From Microthrixaceae bacterium (GTDB lineage Bacteria > Actinomycetota > Acidimicrobiia > Acidimicrobiales > Microtrichaceae): a stretch of DNA of 64,000 nucleotides. The notes under the pieces were generated by a model. That model searched no databases. It was not told the origin of the DNA and was given only the letters and a program-made list of their open reading frames with translations. Position 1 is the stretch's first letter. Each line of letters opens with the position of its first letter. The stretch is taken from assembly GCA_020637215.1 (NCBI GenBank), contig JACJWI010000006.1:124001-188000 (forward strand). Direction: 5' to 3'. Below are positions 6,730-15,735 of the stretch, piece after piece. The translations under genes were made by a program, and so were the position numbers.

Positions 6730-8070
6730 TCAGGTCGCAGGGTCGTCCTGGTCCGCTGCGGAGCCCAGGGCGGCCGCGATGGCCTCGGCGGCCTTCGGGC
6801 TGAGCTTGGACATCTGCCGCAGCACCTCGTCCGCCGCGTTGTCGGCCGCAGCGTCGGTGCGCACCGGGTCCTGGACCGCCAGAGGGGTCCGGGACGGTTC
6901 TGCGGTGAACGCTCCGTCGCCGAGGAAGGTGGCCCCGAGGCCACCGGGAGACGCCGCCGTCGGATCCGATCCGAAGGCGACGGGATCGGTGAGGGTGCCG
7001 GAGTCCTGGAACCCCGACGCCTCCTCGAAGCCACCGAATGCGGCCGGACCGTCGAACGCGGCCGGACCGTCGAACGCGGCCGGGCTGTCGAACGCGGCCG
7101 GACTGTCGAACGCCGCCGGACTGTCGAACCCGGCCGAGTTGTCGAACGAACCGAGGCCGCCCGCAGAGAACGCCTCGTCCGCACCGGGACCGCTCGGCTC
7201 GTCGCCGAAGGTCTGGGCCGCGGCCAGTCGATCCTCCCGACCGGCGGACTCGAGCTGGACCCACGGGTCCTCCTCGTCGGCCCCGCCGAGCAGGTCGTCG
7301 ATCGGGAAGTGCTCCGGGAAGGCCCCGTCGTCGTCCTCGTCGAGGAGGACGACCTCGTACTCGGCGACGTCCTCGGTCGACCCGTCGACGTCGCCGTCAC
7401 CCGAGTGGGTGTCGACATCTCCGTCGCTCGACGCCCGATCGCCAGCCGACGGATCGACGTCGCCTGCCGTGACCGGATCGACCGACGGGCCAGCGACCGG
7501 AGCCTCGGCCAGGACGAGCTCGGCGGTCGGAGCCTGCACGGCCACGATGCCACGCTCGACCAGGGCTGCGATCGACGAACAGGTCTCGATCTCGGAGGTC
7601 CCCGAGGCGGACACGAGCTCACCGACACGGGAACCGGCTCCCGCCGCGACCACCACTGGCCAGTCCGCGGCGCTGAGGTGGACGCCCTCGTCGCTGATCT
7701 CGCTGCAGAGGGAGAGCCGATGCGACATGGACGGGACCACGGCCTCGATCGCGGCCCAGGCCGCCATCCGCTCCCCGGCGGCGTCGACCAGAGCGGGCAG
7801 GTCCTCGGGATCCTGGGGCTGCGGGGCCTCCGAGCCCGGCTCGAACAGGAACGAACCCTCCCGGTAGCGCAGGAGCTCGGCGACGACGTCGACGAGCGCC
7901 GAGTCGTCGACGCCCTGTACTCCTCCACCGGTCGCCGATCCGTCGACGACGAAGAGCTGGGCGGTGCTGCGGTCACCCTCGACGATGAGTCGACCGGTCT
8001 TGCGCGACCCCGCCAGCAGCTGCAGCACGTCCACCACGGGGAAGGCGTCGATGGTTCCCTGGAGTGCCAC
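6730..8070 (-). CDS. DUF4388 protein with acidic, repeat-containing tail
   Basis: 446 residues from GTG 8070, which has a GAGGAGG ribosome site. The N-terminal DUF4388 module (about 1-110; GTIDAFPVVDVLQLLAGSRKTG and LFVVDGSATGG) is seen in PatA-type response proteins and GTPase-linked regulators. A second region (about 120-200) may be roadblock-like. The remainder is acidic and low complexity, with five near-identical six-residue units of type FDSPAA or FDGPAA, then a short helical C-terminus (VLRQMSKLSPKAAEAIAAAL). A signalling or scaffold role is inference. Precedes the 5677-6612 gene with a 117-base gap. Confidence 0.8.
   Translation of the reverse strand: MALQGTIDAFPVVDVLQLLAGSRKTGRLIVEGDRSTAQLFVVDGSATGGGVQGVDDSALVDVVAELLRYREGSFLFEPGSEAPQPQDPEDLPALVDAAGERMAAWAAIEAVVPSMSHRLSLCSEISDEGVHLSAADWPVVVAAGAGSRVGELVSASGTSEIETCSSIAALVERGIVAVQAPTAELVLAEAPVAGPSVDPVTAGDVDPSAGDRASSDGDVDTHSGDGDVDGSTEDVAEYEVVLLDEDDDGAFPEHFPIDDLLGGADEEDPWVQLESAGREDRLAAAQTFGDEPSGPGADEAFSAGGLGSFDNSAGFDSPAAFDSPAAFDSPAAFDGPAAFDGPAAFGGFEEASGFQDSGTLTDPVAFGSDPTAASPGGLGATFLGDGAFTAEPSRTPLAVQDPVRTDAAADNAADEVLRQMSKLSPKAAEAIAAALGSAADQDDPAT
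7036..7134. repeat. 18-bp in-frame tandem repeat
   Basis: About five copies of an 18-bp unit containing GTCGAACGCGGCCGGA inside the DUF4388 gene, encoding the SPAAFD/GPAAFD units. Copies differ at one to three positions, so copy number is probably variable between strains. Confidence 0.85.
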
Positions 8071-8195
8071 GTTTGATCCTCCTCGAAGCCGCGACCGGCC
8101 TCCTCGAACTTTCCTGTTGGGTCTCATCGGCAGGAAACGGCGGCGGGTTCAGCAATTTCCTGGGCCGATCGACCCAGCCGAGGAGACAGCCGTTC

Positions 8196-9011
8196 TCAGG
8201 CGATCGCGGCGACCATCACGTCGAGGGGGGCGGCGGTTCCGGTCCAGTGCTCGAACGCGACCGCGGCCTGGTGCACCAGCATCGACAGCCCGTTGGCGGT
8301 TTTCGACCCCTCACGCCGGGCCGCCGTGAGCAACGGGGTCTCCGTCGGGTGGTACACGAGATCGACCACGGCCAGATCGGCCCGGAGGCAGGCCTCGGGA
8401 ACCGAGATCGAGGAGTCCCCCGCCATCCCCGTCGGTGTGGCGTCCACCAGCAGATCGACGTCCGCGATCGCCGTCCGGACAGCCCGGTCCTCGTCGAGGG
8501 GGACGAAGCGCCCGTCGGGTCCGGCCATGGCGGCCGCGTGCTCGCCTCGGCCCGGGTCGCGGTTGAGCACCGTCACCGACGCACCACCCGCCCCGAGCGC
8601 GTGGGCCACCGCCCGGCCCGCCCCGCCCGCTCCGACGACCGCGCAGCGCAGGCCGGCGGGATCGAGGCCGAGGTCGGCGCGCAACCCCCTGATGAACCCC
8701 TGTCCGTCGGTGTTGTCGCCGAGCAGCAGGCCGTCGTCGTGGGGGGCGCGCAGGATGCAGTTGACCGCGCCGAGATCTGCGGCCGCCGAGGTCAGCCCGT
8801 CGAGCGAGTCGATCACGGCCTCCTTGTGCGGCATCGTCACCGACAGCCCGCGCAGCCCGAGAGCACGGGCGCCGTCGACGGCGGCACGGGCCTGCCCGCG
8901 TGCCACGGGGAGGGCGACGTACACCCAGTCCAGGCCGACGGCCCGGAACGCCGCGTTGTGCAGCCGGGGCGACAGCGAGTGCGTGACCGGGTCGCCGATG
9001 ACCGCCGCCAC
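8196..9011 (-). CDS. aroE: Shikimate 5-dehydrogenase
   Basis: NADPH-dependent reduction of 3-dehydroshikimate. GDPVTHSLSPRLHN binds substrate, SVTMPHKEAV carries the catalytic Lys, NTDGQGF the catalytic Asp, VVGAGGAGRAVAHAL the dinucleotide fold, and NGLSMLVHQAAVAFEHWTG the C-terminus. 271 residues from GTG 9011. An in-frame CTG at 9044 overlaps the mltG stop (CTGA) and would add ASAPTGATR-type residues often seen in actinobacterial AroE, so the true start may be upstream. Confidence 0.95.
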   Translation of the reverse strand: MAAVIGDPVTHSLSPRLHNAAFRAVGLDWVYVALPVARGQARAAVDGARALGLRGLSVTMPHKEAVIDSLDGLTSAAADLGAVNCILRAPHDDGLLLGDNTDGQGFIRGLRADLGLDPAGLRCAVVGAGGAGRAVAHALGAGGASVTVLNRDPGRGEHAAAMAGPDGRFVPLDEDRAVRTAIADVDLLVDATPTGMAGDSSISVPEACLRADLAVVDLVYHPTETPLLTAARREGSKTANGLSMLVHQAAVAFEHWTGTAAPLDVMVAAIA

Positions 9012-9040
9012 ACGGGTGGCCCCGGTCGGGGCGGACGCGT

Positions 9041-10279
9041 TCAGAACACCCCTCGGGCCTGGGCGTCGGCCTTGGCCTTCTGGAACTCCCGGTAGGAGTC
9101 GGTGAACAGGTGCGTCGGCGGGTCCTTGGTGGTCAGCACGTAGTAGCGCCAGGTCCCCGCCGGAGCCTCGATCGCTGCTCGGAGCGAGGCTTCGCCGGGC
9201 AGGCAGATGGGCGTGGGTGGAAGACCCTTGTTCTTGCGGACGTTGTAGGGCGACTCGACCGCCAGGTCGGCCTTGGTGAGCTCGCCGGAGGTCCGCCCCA
9301 ACCCGTAGAGGTTGGCGGCGTCGATCCCGAGCGGTTCTCCGTCATCGAGGCGGTTCATGATCACCCGGGCGATCTTGCCCCGCTCCTCGGGCGGCTGACC
9401 GGTCTCGCGCTCGACCAGGGACGCGATCGTCACCAGCTCGTAGGCAGTGCGGCCCTGGAGGCTCTCCGCCTTGTCGTAGCCCAGGCCGTCGAGCACGTCG
9501 TCCATCTTGGTCGCCATCGTCTGGAGGATCTCCTGGGCGGTGGCGTCGTCGAAGAACTCGTAGGTGTCGGGGAACAGGAACCCCTCCCAGTTGGGGATCT
9601 CGGCCGGCTTGTAGCGCGACGTGACCGAGCCGGAGTCGAGGGTGGCCTGCAACTCGGCCACGCTCAGGTTGGGGAACGCGGCGTTGATGTCGGCCAGCGC
9701 GTCGACCAGGCGACGCCCCTCGGGGATCCGCACCGTCACGGCGTCGACCGGCACCGGACCGTCGTCGAGAACCTCGATCGCCTCGTCGAAGCTCGAGTTC
9801 CGGCGGAACTCCACGTAGCGGCCGGCGTCCCATGGACCGGCGGACTTCCAGCTGGTGTACCAGCGGAACATGCGGGCGTTGGTGATGACCCCGGCGTCGT
9901 CGAGAAGGGTCGCGATGGCGTCGGTGCTGGCCCCGGTCGGCACGATCACCTCGGCCACCCGCTTGCCCTGGCCGCCCGAGGGGCTGATCTGACGGGTCAC
10001 CCAGAACACCGCCGAGAACACGACGATGCCCACCGCCAACGCGATCGCGCCGAACACGGCGACCAGACGGGGACCACCGCGGGTCGCCCGGGGCAGGACC
10101 ACGTACTCGTCGTCGGCCGTGGATCCTGACCGGCCACCGGTGGAGCGGGATCGGCCCGGTGTCTCGCTCGGCGAGGGACCCGGGGGCCGACGGTTGCGCC
10201 GGACCGGACGCGGCTCGTCGGATGCCGGTTCCCCGCTCGATGGCCGCTCCGGCGTGGGTCGCGGGTCGTCGTCAGTCAC
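9041..10279 (-). CDS. mltG: Endolytic transglycosylase MltG
   Basis: Cleaves nascent peptidoglycan strands and ends glycan polymerisation. 412 residues: a disordered cytosolic Pro/Arg/Ser tail (1-70), one membrane helix (about 72-95), a LysM-like part (VAEVIVPTGAS..IATLLDDAGV), and the YceG catalytic domain with EGFLFPDTYEF, TIASLVERET (catalytic Glu) and IMNRLDDGEPLGID. The GTG start overlaps the ruvX stop (GTGA). Confidence 0.95.
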   Translation of the reverse strand: MTDDDPRPTPERPSSGEPASDEPRPVRRNRRPPGPSPSETPGRSRSTGGRSGSTADDEYVVLPRATRGGPRLVAVFGAIALAVGIVVFSAVFWVTRQISPSGGQGKRVAEVIVPTGASTDAIATLLDDAGVITNARMFRWYTSWKSAGPWDAGRYVEFRRNSSFDEAIEVLDDGPVPVDAVTVRIPEGRRLVDALADINAAFPNLSVAELQATLDSGSVTSRYKPAEIPNWEGFLFPDTYEFFDDATAQEILQTMATKMDDVLDGLGYDKAESLQGRTAYELVTIASLVERETGQPPEERGKIARVIMNRLDDGEPLGIDAANLYGLGRTSGELTKADLAVESPYNVRKNKGLPPTPICLPGEASLRAAIEAPAGTWRYYVLTTKDPPTHLFTDSYREFQKAKADAQARGVF

Positions 10280-10743
10280 TCAGGGGGTTCCTCACCTCGG
10301 GCTGCTCGTCGGTCGAGCCAGCTCTGCAACATCACCGATGCGGCCACCTGGTCCACGACCCGGCGCCGGGCCCGGCCCGACAGGCCGCTCTCCCGGAGGG
10401 CCCGTTCCGCGGTGACCGTCGTCAGCCGCTCATCGTAGGTCTCCACGGGAACGCCGAGGGTGGCGCCGATCCGACGGGCCTCGGCCCGGTACCGGCGGGC
10501 CATCGGGCCCTCTCCCCCGTCGAGCGACAGCGGGAGGCCGACGACGACCACCTCGGCGCCGGTCTCGGCGACGATGTCGGCGATGCGACGGTGGTCCCGG
10601 TCCCGGTCGCCGGTGCGCACGACGACGTCGTAGGGCAGGGCGAGCGTGGCGTCGGAGTCAGACAGGGCCACCCCGATGCGCTGGCTGCCGAGGTCGAGCC
10701 CGAGGGCCCGCACCGGCCCGGCGGTGCGGTGCGGTCGATCCAC
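10276..10743 (-). CDS. ruvX: RuvX/YqgF RNase H-fold protein
   Basis: Putative Holliday-junction resolvase, also linked to pre-16S rRNA processing. 155 residues. RALGLDLGSQRIGVALSD holds the first Asp, VVVGLPLSLDG is the conserved strand, YDERLTTVTAERAL the Glu motif, and RRRVVDQVAASVMLQSWLD the C-terminal Asp motif. GTG start one base after the alaS stop. Confidence 0.95.
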   Translation of the reverse strand: MDRPHRTAGPVRALGLDLGSQRIGVALSDSDATLALPYDVVVRTGDRDRDHRRIADIVAETGAEVVVVGLPLSLDGGEGPMARRYRAEARRIGATLGVPVETYDERLTTVTAERALRESGLSGRARRRVVDQVAASVMLQSWLDRRAARGEEPPE

Positions 10744-10744
10744 G

Positions 10745-13405
10745 TCAGCCGGTGAGGCCAGCGGCGGCGCGAGCCTGATCGAGGGCCTCGTCGAGCCGCT
10801 CGGGCGACTTGCCTCCGGCGGCGGCCAGGTCTGCGCCCTTGCCGCCGCCGCCGCCGACGGTCCGGGCCGCCTCGGCGATCAGCTCCGCGGCGTTCAGCCC
10901 GCTGTCGGCGCCGACCGCGGCGACGAGCGCCACGCCCTTGCCGCCGGGCGAGGCGCCGAGCACGACGGCTCGGATCCCGGGACGGTCCCGCAACGCCACC
11001 GCCAGGTCCCGGACCTCGTCACGGCTCTCGGCGTCGACGCGGGCGACGACGACCCCGTCGACCGCGGACCCGGCCAGGTCCTCGGCCTGGTTGCCGGCGA
11101 GTTGGCGACGCAGGACCTTGAGCTCGTCCCGGGCGGCCTTCAGCTCGGTGACCCGCTTCTCGATCGCGCCCTGCAGGTCGTCGACGGGGACTCCGAGCAG
11201 GTCCGCGGCGGCGCGCAGCCGGTCCTCCTCCTGTCGCAGACGCTCGATCGGACCGGTGCCGGTGACCGCCTCGATGCGGCGGATGTTGGAGCCGATCGAG
11301 GTCTCGGAGACGACCTTGAGCGGTCCGATGTCGCCGAGGGCCCGCACGTGGGTCCCTCCGCACAGCTCGGTGGAGTGCCGACCCGCCTCGAGCACCCGCA
11401 CGACGTCGCCGTACTTGTCGCCGAAGAACATGAGCGCGCCCAGCTCCCGGGCCTCGTCCATGGTGGTCTCGAAGTGGCGGACGGGGGCGTTGTCGAGGAT
11501 CTCGGCGTTGGCCAGGTCCTCGATGCGACGGATCTCCTCGCCGCTGACCGCTCCGGGGTGGGCGAAGTCGAAGCGCAGGCGGTCGGGACCGACCCAGGAG
11601 CCCTGCTGCTTGACGTGGTCGCCGAGCACCTCGCGCAGCGCCCAGTGCAGGATGTGTGTCCCGGTGTGGTTGCGGCGGATGGCAGCCCGGCGGTCGGTGT
11701 CGATGGCGGCCACGGCGGCCTGGCCCTCGGTGACGGTGCCGTCGATGACCTCCACGGTGTGTCGGTGCACGCCGGGCAGCACGTAGGTCGTGTCGGTCAC
11801 CCGCAGGGTTCCGGTGGCGGTCGTGATCGTGCCGGTGTCGCCGACCTGACCGCCCGACTCGGCGTAGAACGGGGTGCGGTCCAACACGACGGCGTCGTCG
11901 ACGACGGCCAGCACGGTCGCGTCGCTGCGGTCCTCGTCACGGCCGGTGAACTCGGTCGGTCCCCGCTCGGCGAGCAGCCGCCGGGCGACATCGGCCAGCT
12001 CGCCGGCGTCGACCGCACCACGCTTGGAGGAAGTCCGGGAACGCTCCCGTTGGGCGGCCATGTCGGCGTCGAAGCCGGCCAGGTCCACCGACACCCCCCG
12101 CAGGTCGGCCATCTCCTGGGTGACCTCGAGCGGGAAGCCGTAGGTGTCGTGCAGTGCGAAGGCCACCGACCCGTCGAGCTCGCCGCCCGCAGGGATCTCG
12201 TCGAGCGCCGAGTCGAGCAGCACCGAACCCCGGGCGAGGGTGCGGCGGAAACCCTCCTCCTCGCGCGAGATCGCCTCGACGATGCGGCCACGCCCCTCGA
12301 CCAGGTCCGGGTACGCACCGCCCATGATGTCGATGCAGCACTCGACCATGGGCGCCATGACCAGGTCGTCGACGTCGAGCATGTAGGCGAAGCGAACCGC
12401 CCGGCGGATGATGCGGCGCAGGACGTAGCCACGGTCCTCGTTGGAGGGGACGACCCCGTCGGCGACCAGGAACGTGGCGGTCCGGGTGTGGTCGGCCAAA
12501 AGCCGCAGGGCGATGGCGGACAGCTCACCGTCGCCGACCGAACGACCGGTGACCTCCTCGGCACGGGTCACCAGCCGGGCGAGGACGTCGGCGGAGTACA
12601 GCGACGGGCTCCCGGCCAGGACCGCGAGGATGCGCTCCAACCCGGCGCCGGTGTCGATGTTGCGGGTGGGGAGGTCGGTCAGCTCGCCGTCGGCGCCCCG
12701 GAAGTACTGCTGGAACACCAGGTTCCAGATCTCGACGTAGCGGTCCTCGGCGGCGGGGTTGGCCGGCCCGCCGTCGGGTCCTGCCTCCGGGCCGTAGTCG
12801 AAGAACAGCTCCGAGCTGGGCCCGCAGGGGCCGGTCTCGCCCATCTCCCAGAAGTTGTCCTTGTCGAGGCGCTGGATGCGCTCGGCCGGGAAGCCGACCT
12901 GGTCGATCCAGATGCGCTCGGCCTCGTCGTCGGAGACGTGCACGGTCACCCAGATCCGCTCTCCGTCGATGCCGAGGACGTCGGTGACGAACTCCCAGGC
13001 CCATGCGATCGCCTCGGACTTGAAGTAGTCGCCGAAGCTGAAGTTGCCGAGCATCTCGAAGAACGACAGGTGGCGCTGCGAGCGGCCGATGGCGTCGAGG
13101 TCGTTGTGCTTGCCCCCGGCCCGCACGCACTTCTGCACCGAGACCGCCCGCGGCGGCCGGTACGGCACCGGCTCCTCGCCCAGGAACATGGGCACGAACG
13201 GCATCATCCCCGAGTTGGTGAACATGGGAGCGGAGGGGTGCGTCGGGATCAGACCGCCCGACGCGACCACCGTGTGGGCCCGCTCGTTGAAGAACTCGGT
13301 CCAGGCGCGACGCAGCCGGTCCGCGGTCCAGCCCCCGGCGGAATCGGACGGGGGTCGGGCGACATCGGCGGAGGTGTCGCCGCGGGGCGCGGTCGGCTCG
13401 GTCAT
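10745..13405 (-). CDS. alaS: Alanyl-tRNA synthetase
   Basis: Class II synthetase with editing; 886 residues. Catalytic core at the N-terminus (FFNERAHTVVASGGLIPTHP, NSGMMPFVPMFLGEE), then the tRNA-recognition region, the editing domain with Zn ligands in NHTGTHILHWALR and ELCGGTHVRALG, and a Gly-rich C-Ala domain (ARTVGGGGGKGADLAAAGG). ATG 13405 with a TATCCT -10 ten bases upstream. Heads alaS-ruvX-mltG-aroE. Confidence 0.98.
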   Translation of the reverse strand: MTEPTAPRGDTSADVARPPSDSAGGWTADRLRRAWTEFFNERAHTVVASGGLIPTHPSAPMFTNSGMMPFVPMFLGEEPVPYRPPRAVSVQKCVRAGGKHNDLDAIGRSQRHLSFFEMLGNFSFGDYFKSEAIAWAWEFVTDVLGIDGERIWVTVHVSDDEAERIWIDQVGFPAERIQRLDKDNFWEMGETGPCGPSSELFFDYGPEAGPDGGPANPAAEDRYVEIWNLVFQQYFRGADGELTDLPTRNIDTGAGLERILAVLAGSPSLYSADVLARLVTRAEEVTGRSVGDGELSAIALRLLADHTRTATFLVADGVVPSNEDRGYVLRRIIRRAVRFAYMLDVDDLVMAPMVECCIDIMGGAYPDLVEGRGRIVEAISREEEGFRRTLARGSVLLDSALDEIPAGGELDGSVAFALHDTYGFPLEVTQEMADLRGVSVDLAGFDADMAAQRERSRTSSKRGAVDAGELADVARRLLAERGPTEFTGRDEDRSDATVLAVVDDAVVLDRTPFYAESGGQVGDTGTITTATGTLRVTDTTYVLPGVHRHTVEVIDGTVTEGQAAVAAIDTDRRAAIRRNHTGTHILHWALREVLGDHVKQQGSWVGPDRLRFDFAHPGAVSGEEIRRIEDLANAEILDNAPVRHFETTMDEARELGALMFFGDKYGDVVRVLEAGRHSTELCGGTHVRALGDIGPLKVVSETSIGSNIRRIEAVTGTGPIERLRQEEDRLRAAADLLGVPVDDLQGAIEKRVTELKAARDELKVLRRQLAGNQAEDLAGSAVDGVVVARVDAESRDEVRDLAVALRDRPGIRAVVLGASPGGKGVALVAAVGADSGLNAAELIAEAARTVGGGGGKGADLAAAGGKSPERLDEALDQARAAAGLTG

Positions 13406-13415
13406 AGGTCCGCTC

Positions 13416-13421
13416 AGGATA
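13416..13421 (-). promoter_or_regulatory. -10 element of alaS
   Basis: TATCCT with 10 bases to the alaS ATG, predicting a 5' leader of only a few bases. Confidence 0.45.
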
Positions 13422-13475
13422 TCGGTGCGACCACGCCGGCCCGGCCGCAGTTCGGCCCTCTGCGGGGCGGGTGGT

Positions 13476-13859
13476 TCACCAGCGGGCGGGGCGGGTCCTC
13501 CGGTCGGCGCCGCTGGTGGAGCGTCCCCGCCACGGCTCCGGGCGATCGGAGCGGTCCGCCGCGGCGTCCGGCCACGGCGACGACGAGCGGGCTGCGCCCG
13601 ACCCGCCCGGACGACGGGCGTCGCGCCGGGCGAGGAGCTCGTCCTCCCGGTCTCGCATGGCCGACCGCCCGTCGGACACCGCTCCGGCGACGGTCCGGGC
13701 CGCCTGGCGGGTGACCCGGCCGGCCTGGTGGGCGGCGACGACCGCCAGGTGGTCAGGCCCGAGCGCGTCGATCTCGCGACGCACGCGCTGCTGGGCCCAC
13801 ACGAATCCGGTGGCGCCGGCGGCAGCCCCGATCCCGAACCAGGTCAGACGCTTGAACAC
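13476..13859 (-). CDS. Small membrane-anchored protein upstream of alaS (DUF6167-like)
   Basis: 127 residues from GTG 13859. A short N-terminal hydrophobic segment (TWFGIGAAAGATGFVWAQQRVRREIDALGP) is followed by a charged helical region and a disordered Arg/Ser/Pro tail. Position between alaS and a DUF948 gene matches the actinobacterial DUF948-DUF6167-alaS arrangement; similarity to DUF6167 is judged by context and length. Function unknown. Confidence 0.65.
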   Translation of the reverse strand: MFKRLTWFGIGAAAGATGFVWAQQRVRREIDALGPDHLAVVAAHQAGRVTRQAARTVAGAVSDGRSAMRDREDELLARRDARRPGGSGAARSSSPWPDAAADRSDRPEPWRGRSTSGADRRTRPARW

Positions 13860-13897
13860 CGCACCAGTCTGCCCGACCTGCAGCGGCGGCGCGGGAA

Positions 13898-14290
13898 TCA
13901 GCTCGGATCGTCGTGGCGGCCGGGTCGCAGGCGGCGCGCGGCGCGGCGCGTGCCCGAGGCCAGGGCGACGGTCTTGATCACCGGCGAGGTCAGTGCCCGG
14001 TAGGTGACGTCGGTCGCGGCGTCGACCCGACCGCCGATGGCGTGGGCCACGTCGACCAGCGCTTCGACCTCGTCGACCTGGGCCCCGGCGCGCACGACGG
14101 TCCGGTGCAGCTCGTCGAACGCGGCGGCGGCATCCTCTTCGAAGGCGGCCCGCGTCCGCTGGAGGTCCTCGACGAGCAGCTCGGCCTCGGCGGTGACCCG
14201 ACGCATCCGCACCGTGGCCAGCGTCAAGGCCACCGCAGCGCCCAGAGCGACGATCCCCAGCAGGATCACGACCACATCGAGGGTGCTCAT
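13898..14290 (-). CDS. DUF948-like membrane protein
   Basis: 130 residues. N-terminal membrane helix (LDVVVILLGIVALGAAVALTLATV, about 4-27), then a long amphipathic helix of coiled-coil type (AEAELLVEDLQRTRAAFEED), and the C-terminal TSPVIKTVALASGTRRAARRL typical of DUF948. ATG overlaps the rarA stop (ATGA). Function unknown. Confidence 0.8.
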   Translation of the reverse strand: MSTLDVVVILLGIVALGAAVALTLATVRMRRVTAEAELLVEDLQRTRAAFEEDAAAAFDELHRTVVRAGAQVDEVEALVDVAHAIGGRVDAATDVTYRALTSPVIKTVALASGTRRAARRLRPGRHDDPS

Positions 14291-15639
14291 CGGGTCCCAG
14301 TCTGCTCGGCGTCGGGATCCGGTGCCGGGATGTCGCCCCGACGTTCCCGCCAGCGGGCCACCAGCCGGCCTTCGGCTCCGTTGACGCCCGGACGGTAGTA
14401 GCGGGCGTCGGCCAGCTCGTCGGGGAGGTACTGCTGGGCCACCCAGCCTCCGGGGTGGTCGTGCGGGTAGCGGTAGCCGCGCCCGTGTCCGAGCGACGCC
14501 GCACCCTGGTAGTGCGCGTCGCGCAGGTGCGCCGGGACCTCACCGACCGGGCGGCGGCGGACATCGGAGGTGGCCGCCTCCAGGCCGGCGTACGCGGTGT
14601 TGGACTTCGGTGCCAACGCCAGGTGCACCGTGACCTGGGCCAGGTTGATGCGTGCCTCGGGAAGGCCGACGAACTCGACGGCCCGGGCGGCGGCGTCCGC
14701 GATCACCAGGGCGAGCGGGTCGGCCAACCCGACGTCCTCGGACGCGGAGATGACCAGGCGTCGGGCGATGAAGCGGGCGTCCTCGCCGGCGTCGAGCATC
14801 CGGGCCAGCCAGTGCAGGGCGGCGTCGGGGTCCGACCCGCGGATCGACTTGATGAACGCCGAGACCACGTCGAAGTGGTCGTCGCGCCCGTAGCGGACCG
14901 GTGACGCGCCGAGCGCTCCCTCGGCGTCGACGAGCTCGACGTGGACCGCAGTCGCACCCGCGGTGCGGGTCCGGCCGGCGGCCAGGGCGACCGCGACCTC
15001 GAGGCTGGTCAGCAGGTGGCGTCCGTCCCCGCCGCAGCGTTGCACGAGGTGCTCGACAGCGTCGCCGTCCGCGGTGGCCGACTCGGCGGCCAGACCCCGC
15101 TCGGCCAGCGTCGTCAACGCGCCCTGGTCGAGCGCGTGGAGCCGGAACAGCGTCGAGCGGCTCATCAGCGGCGGGTTGACCTCGAAGTGCGGGTTCTCGG
15201 TGGTGGCACCGATGAGCACCACGAGCCCGGTCTCGACCGACGGAAGCAGGGCGTCCTGCTGGGACTTGGTGAACCGGTGGATCTCGTCGAGGAACAGGAT
15301 CGTGCCCTGGCCGTGGCCGCCCAGGCGCTGTTCGGCACCGGCGGTGACGTCGCGGATGTCCTTCACCGTGGCGGTCACCGCGGACAGCGGGACGAACGCC
15401 TTTGACGACGCGGTGGCGATCAGCTGGGCGATCGTGGTCTTGCCGGTGCCGGGCGGCCCCCAGAGGATCACCGAGGACAGCCGGTCGGCGTCGACCAGCG
15501 CCCGCAGGGGCCGTCCCGCTCCGAGCAGGTGGTCCTGGCCGACGACGTCGTCGAGGGTGCGCGGCCGCAGTCGGTCGGCCAGCGGGCCGCGGGCGGCCAG
15601 CCGGTCCTGCGCCGCGGCGGCGAACAGGTCATCAGCCAT
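14287..15639 (-). CDS. rarA: Replication-associated recombination protein A (MgsA/RarA)
   Basis: AAA+ ATPase acting at stalled replication forks; 450 residues. Walker A GPPGTGKTT at 61-69, Walker B ILFLDEIHRF, sensor 1 GATTENPHFEVNPPLMSR, then the tetramerisation region with HWLARMLDAGEDARFIARRL and the C-terminal AHLRDAHYQGA..YRYPHDHPGGWVAQQYLPD. ATG 15639 is 8 bases after a TAGCGT -10, predicting a leaderless mRNA. Confidence 0.96.
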   Translation of the reverse strand: MADDLFAAAAQDRLAARGPLADRLRPRTLDDVVGQDHLLGAGRPLRALVDADRLSSVILWGPPGTGKTTIAQLIATASSKAFVPLSAVTATVKDIRDVTAGAEQRLGGHGQGTILFLDEIHRFTKSQQDALLPSVETGLVVLIGATTENPHFEVNPPLMSRSTLFRLHALDQGALTTLAERGLAAESATADGDAVEHLVQRCGGDGRHLLTSLEVAVALAAGRTRTAGATAVHVELVDAEGALGASPVRYGRDDHFDVVSAFIKSIRGSDPDAALHWLARMLDAGEDARFIARRLVISASEDVGLADPLALVIADAAARAVEFVGLPEARINLAQVTVHLALAPKSNTAYAGLEAATSDVRRRPVGEVPAHLRDAHYQGAASLGHGRGYRYPHDHPGGWVAQQYLPDELADARYYRPGVNGAEGRLVARWRERRGDIPAPDPDAEQTGTR

Positions 15640-15647
15640 GGGCGCCG

Positions 15648-15653
15648 ACGCTA
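15648..15653 (-). promoter_or_regulatory. -10 element of rarA (leaderless)
   Basis: TAGCGT eight bases before the rarA ATG. Confidence 0.5.
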
Positions 15654-15682
15654 CCCATGTCCGACGCCATCACCCGCAGTTG

Positions 15683-15724
15683 CGTGGTGCGTTCCACCGG
15701 GATCTCCCCGTGGAACGCACCACG
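15683..15724. repeat. Intergenic perfect hairpin
   Basis: 15-bp perfect arms CGTGGTGCGTTCCAC (15683-15697) and its complement (15710-15724) with a 12-base loop. Lies just after the stop of the 15736-16806 gene and upstream of the rarA promoter. No T tract. Resembles the CCGTTCTGT palindromes in placement and in GTTCCAC, but lacks their outer end. Confidence 0.9.
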
Positions 15725-15735
15725 AGAGTCCCGGA

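Noticed and set aside
10646..13714. Plus-strand open frame of 1,022 codons opposite alaS
   Set aside because: It is the antisense of alaS, which has all family motifs; long antisense frames are expected at this GC. The same reasoning removes 20916-23219, 33929-36514 and similar plus-strand frames.
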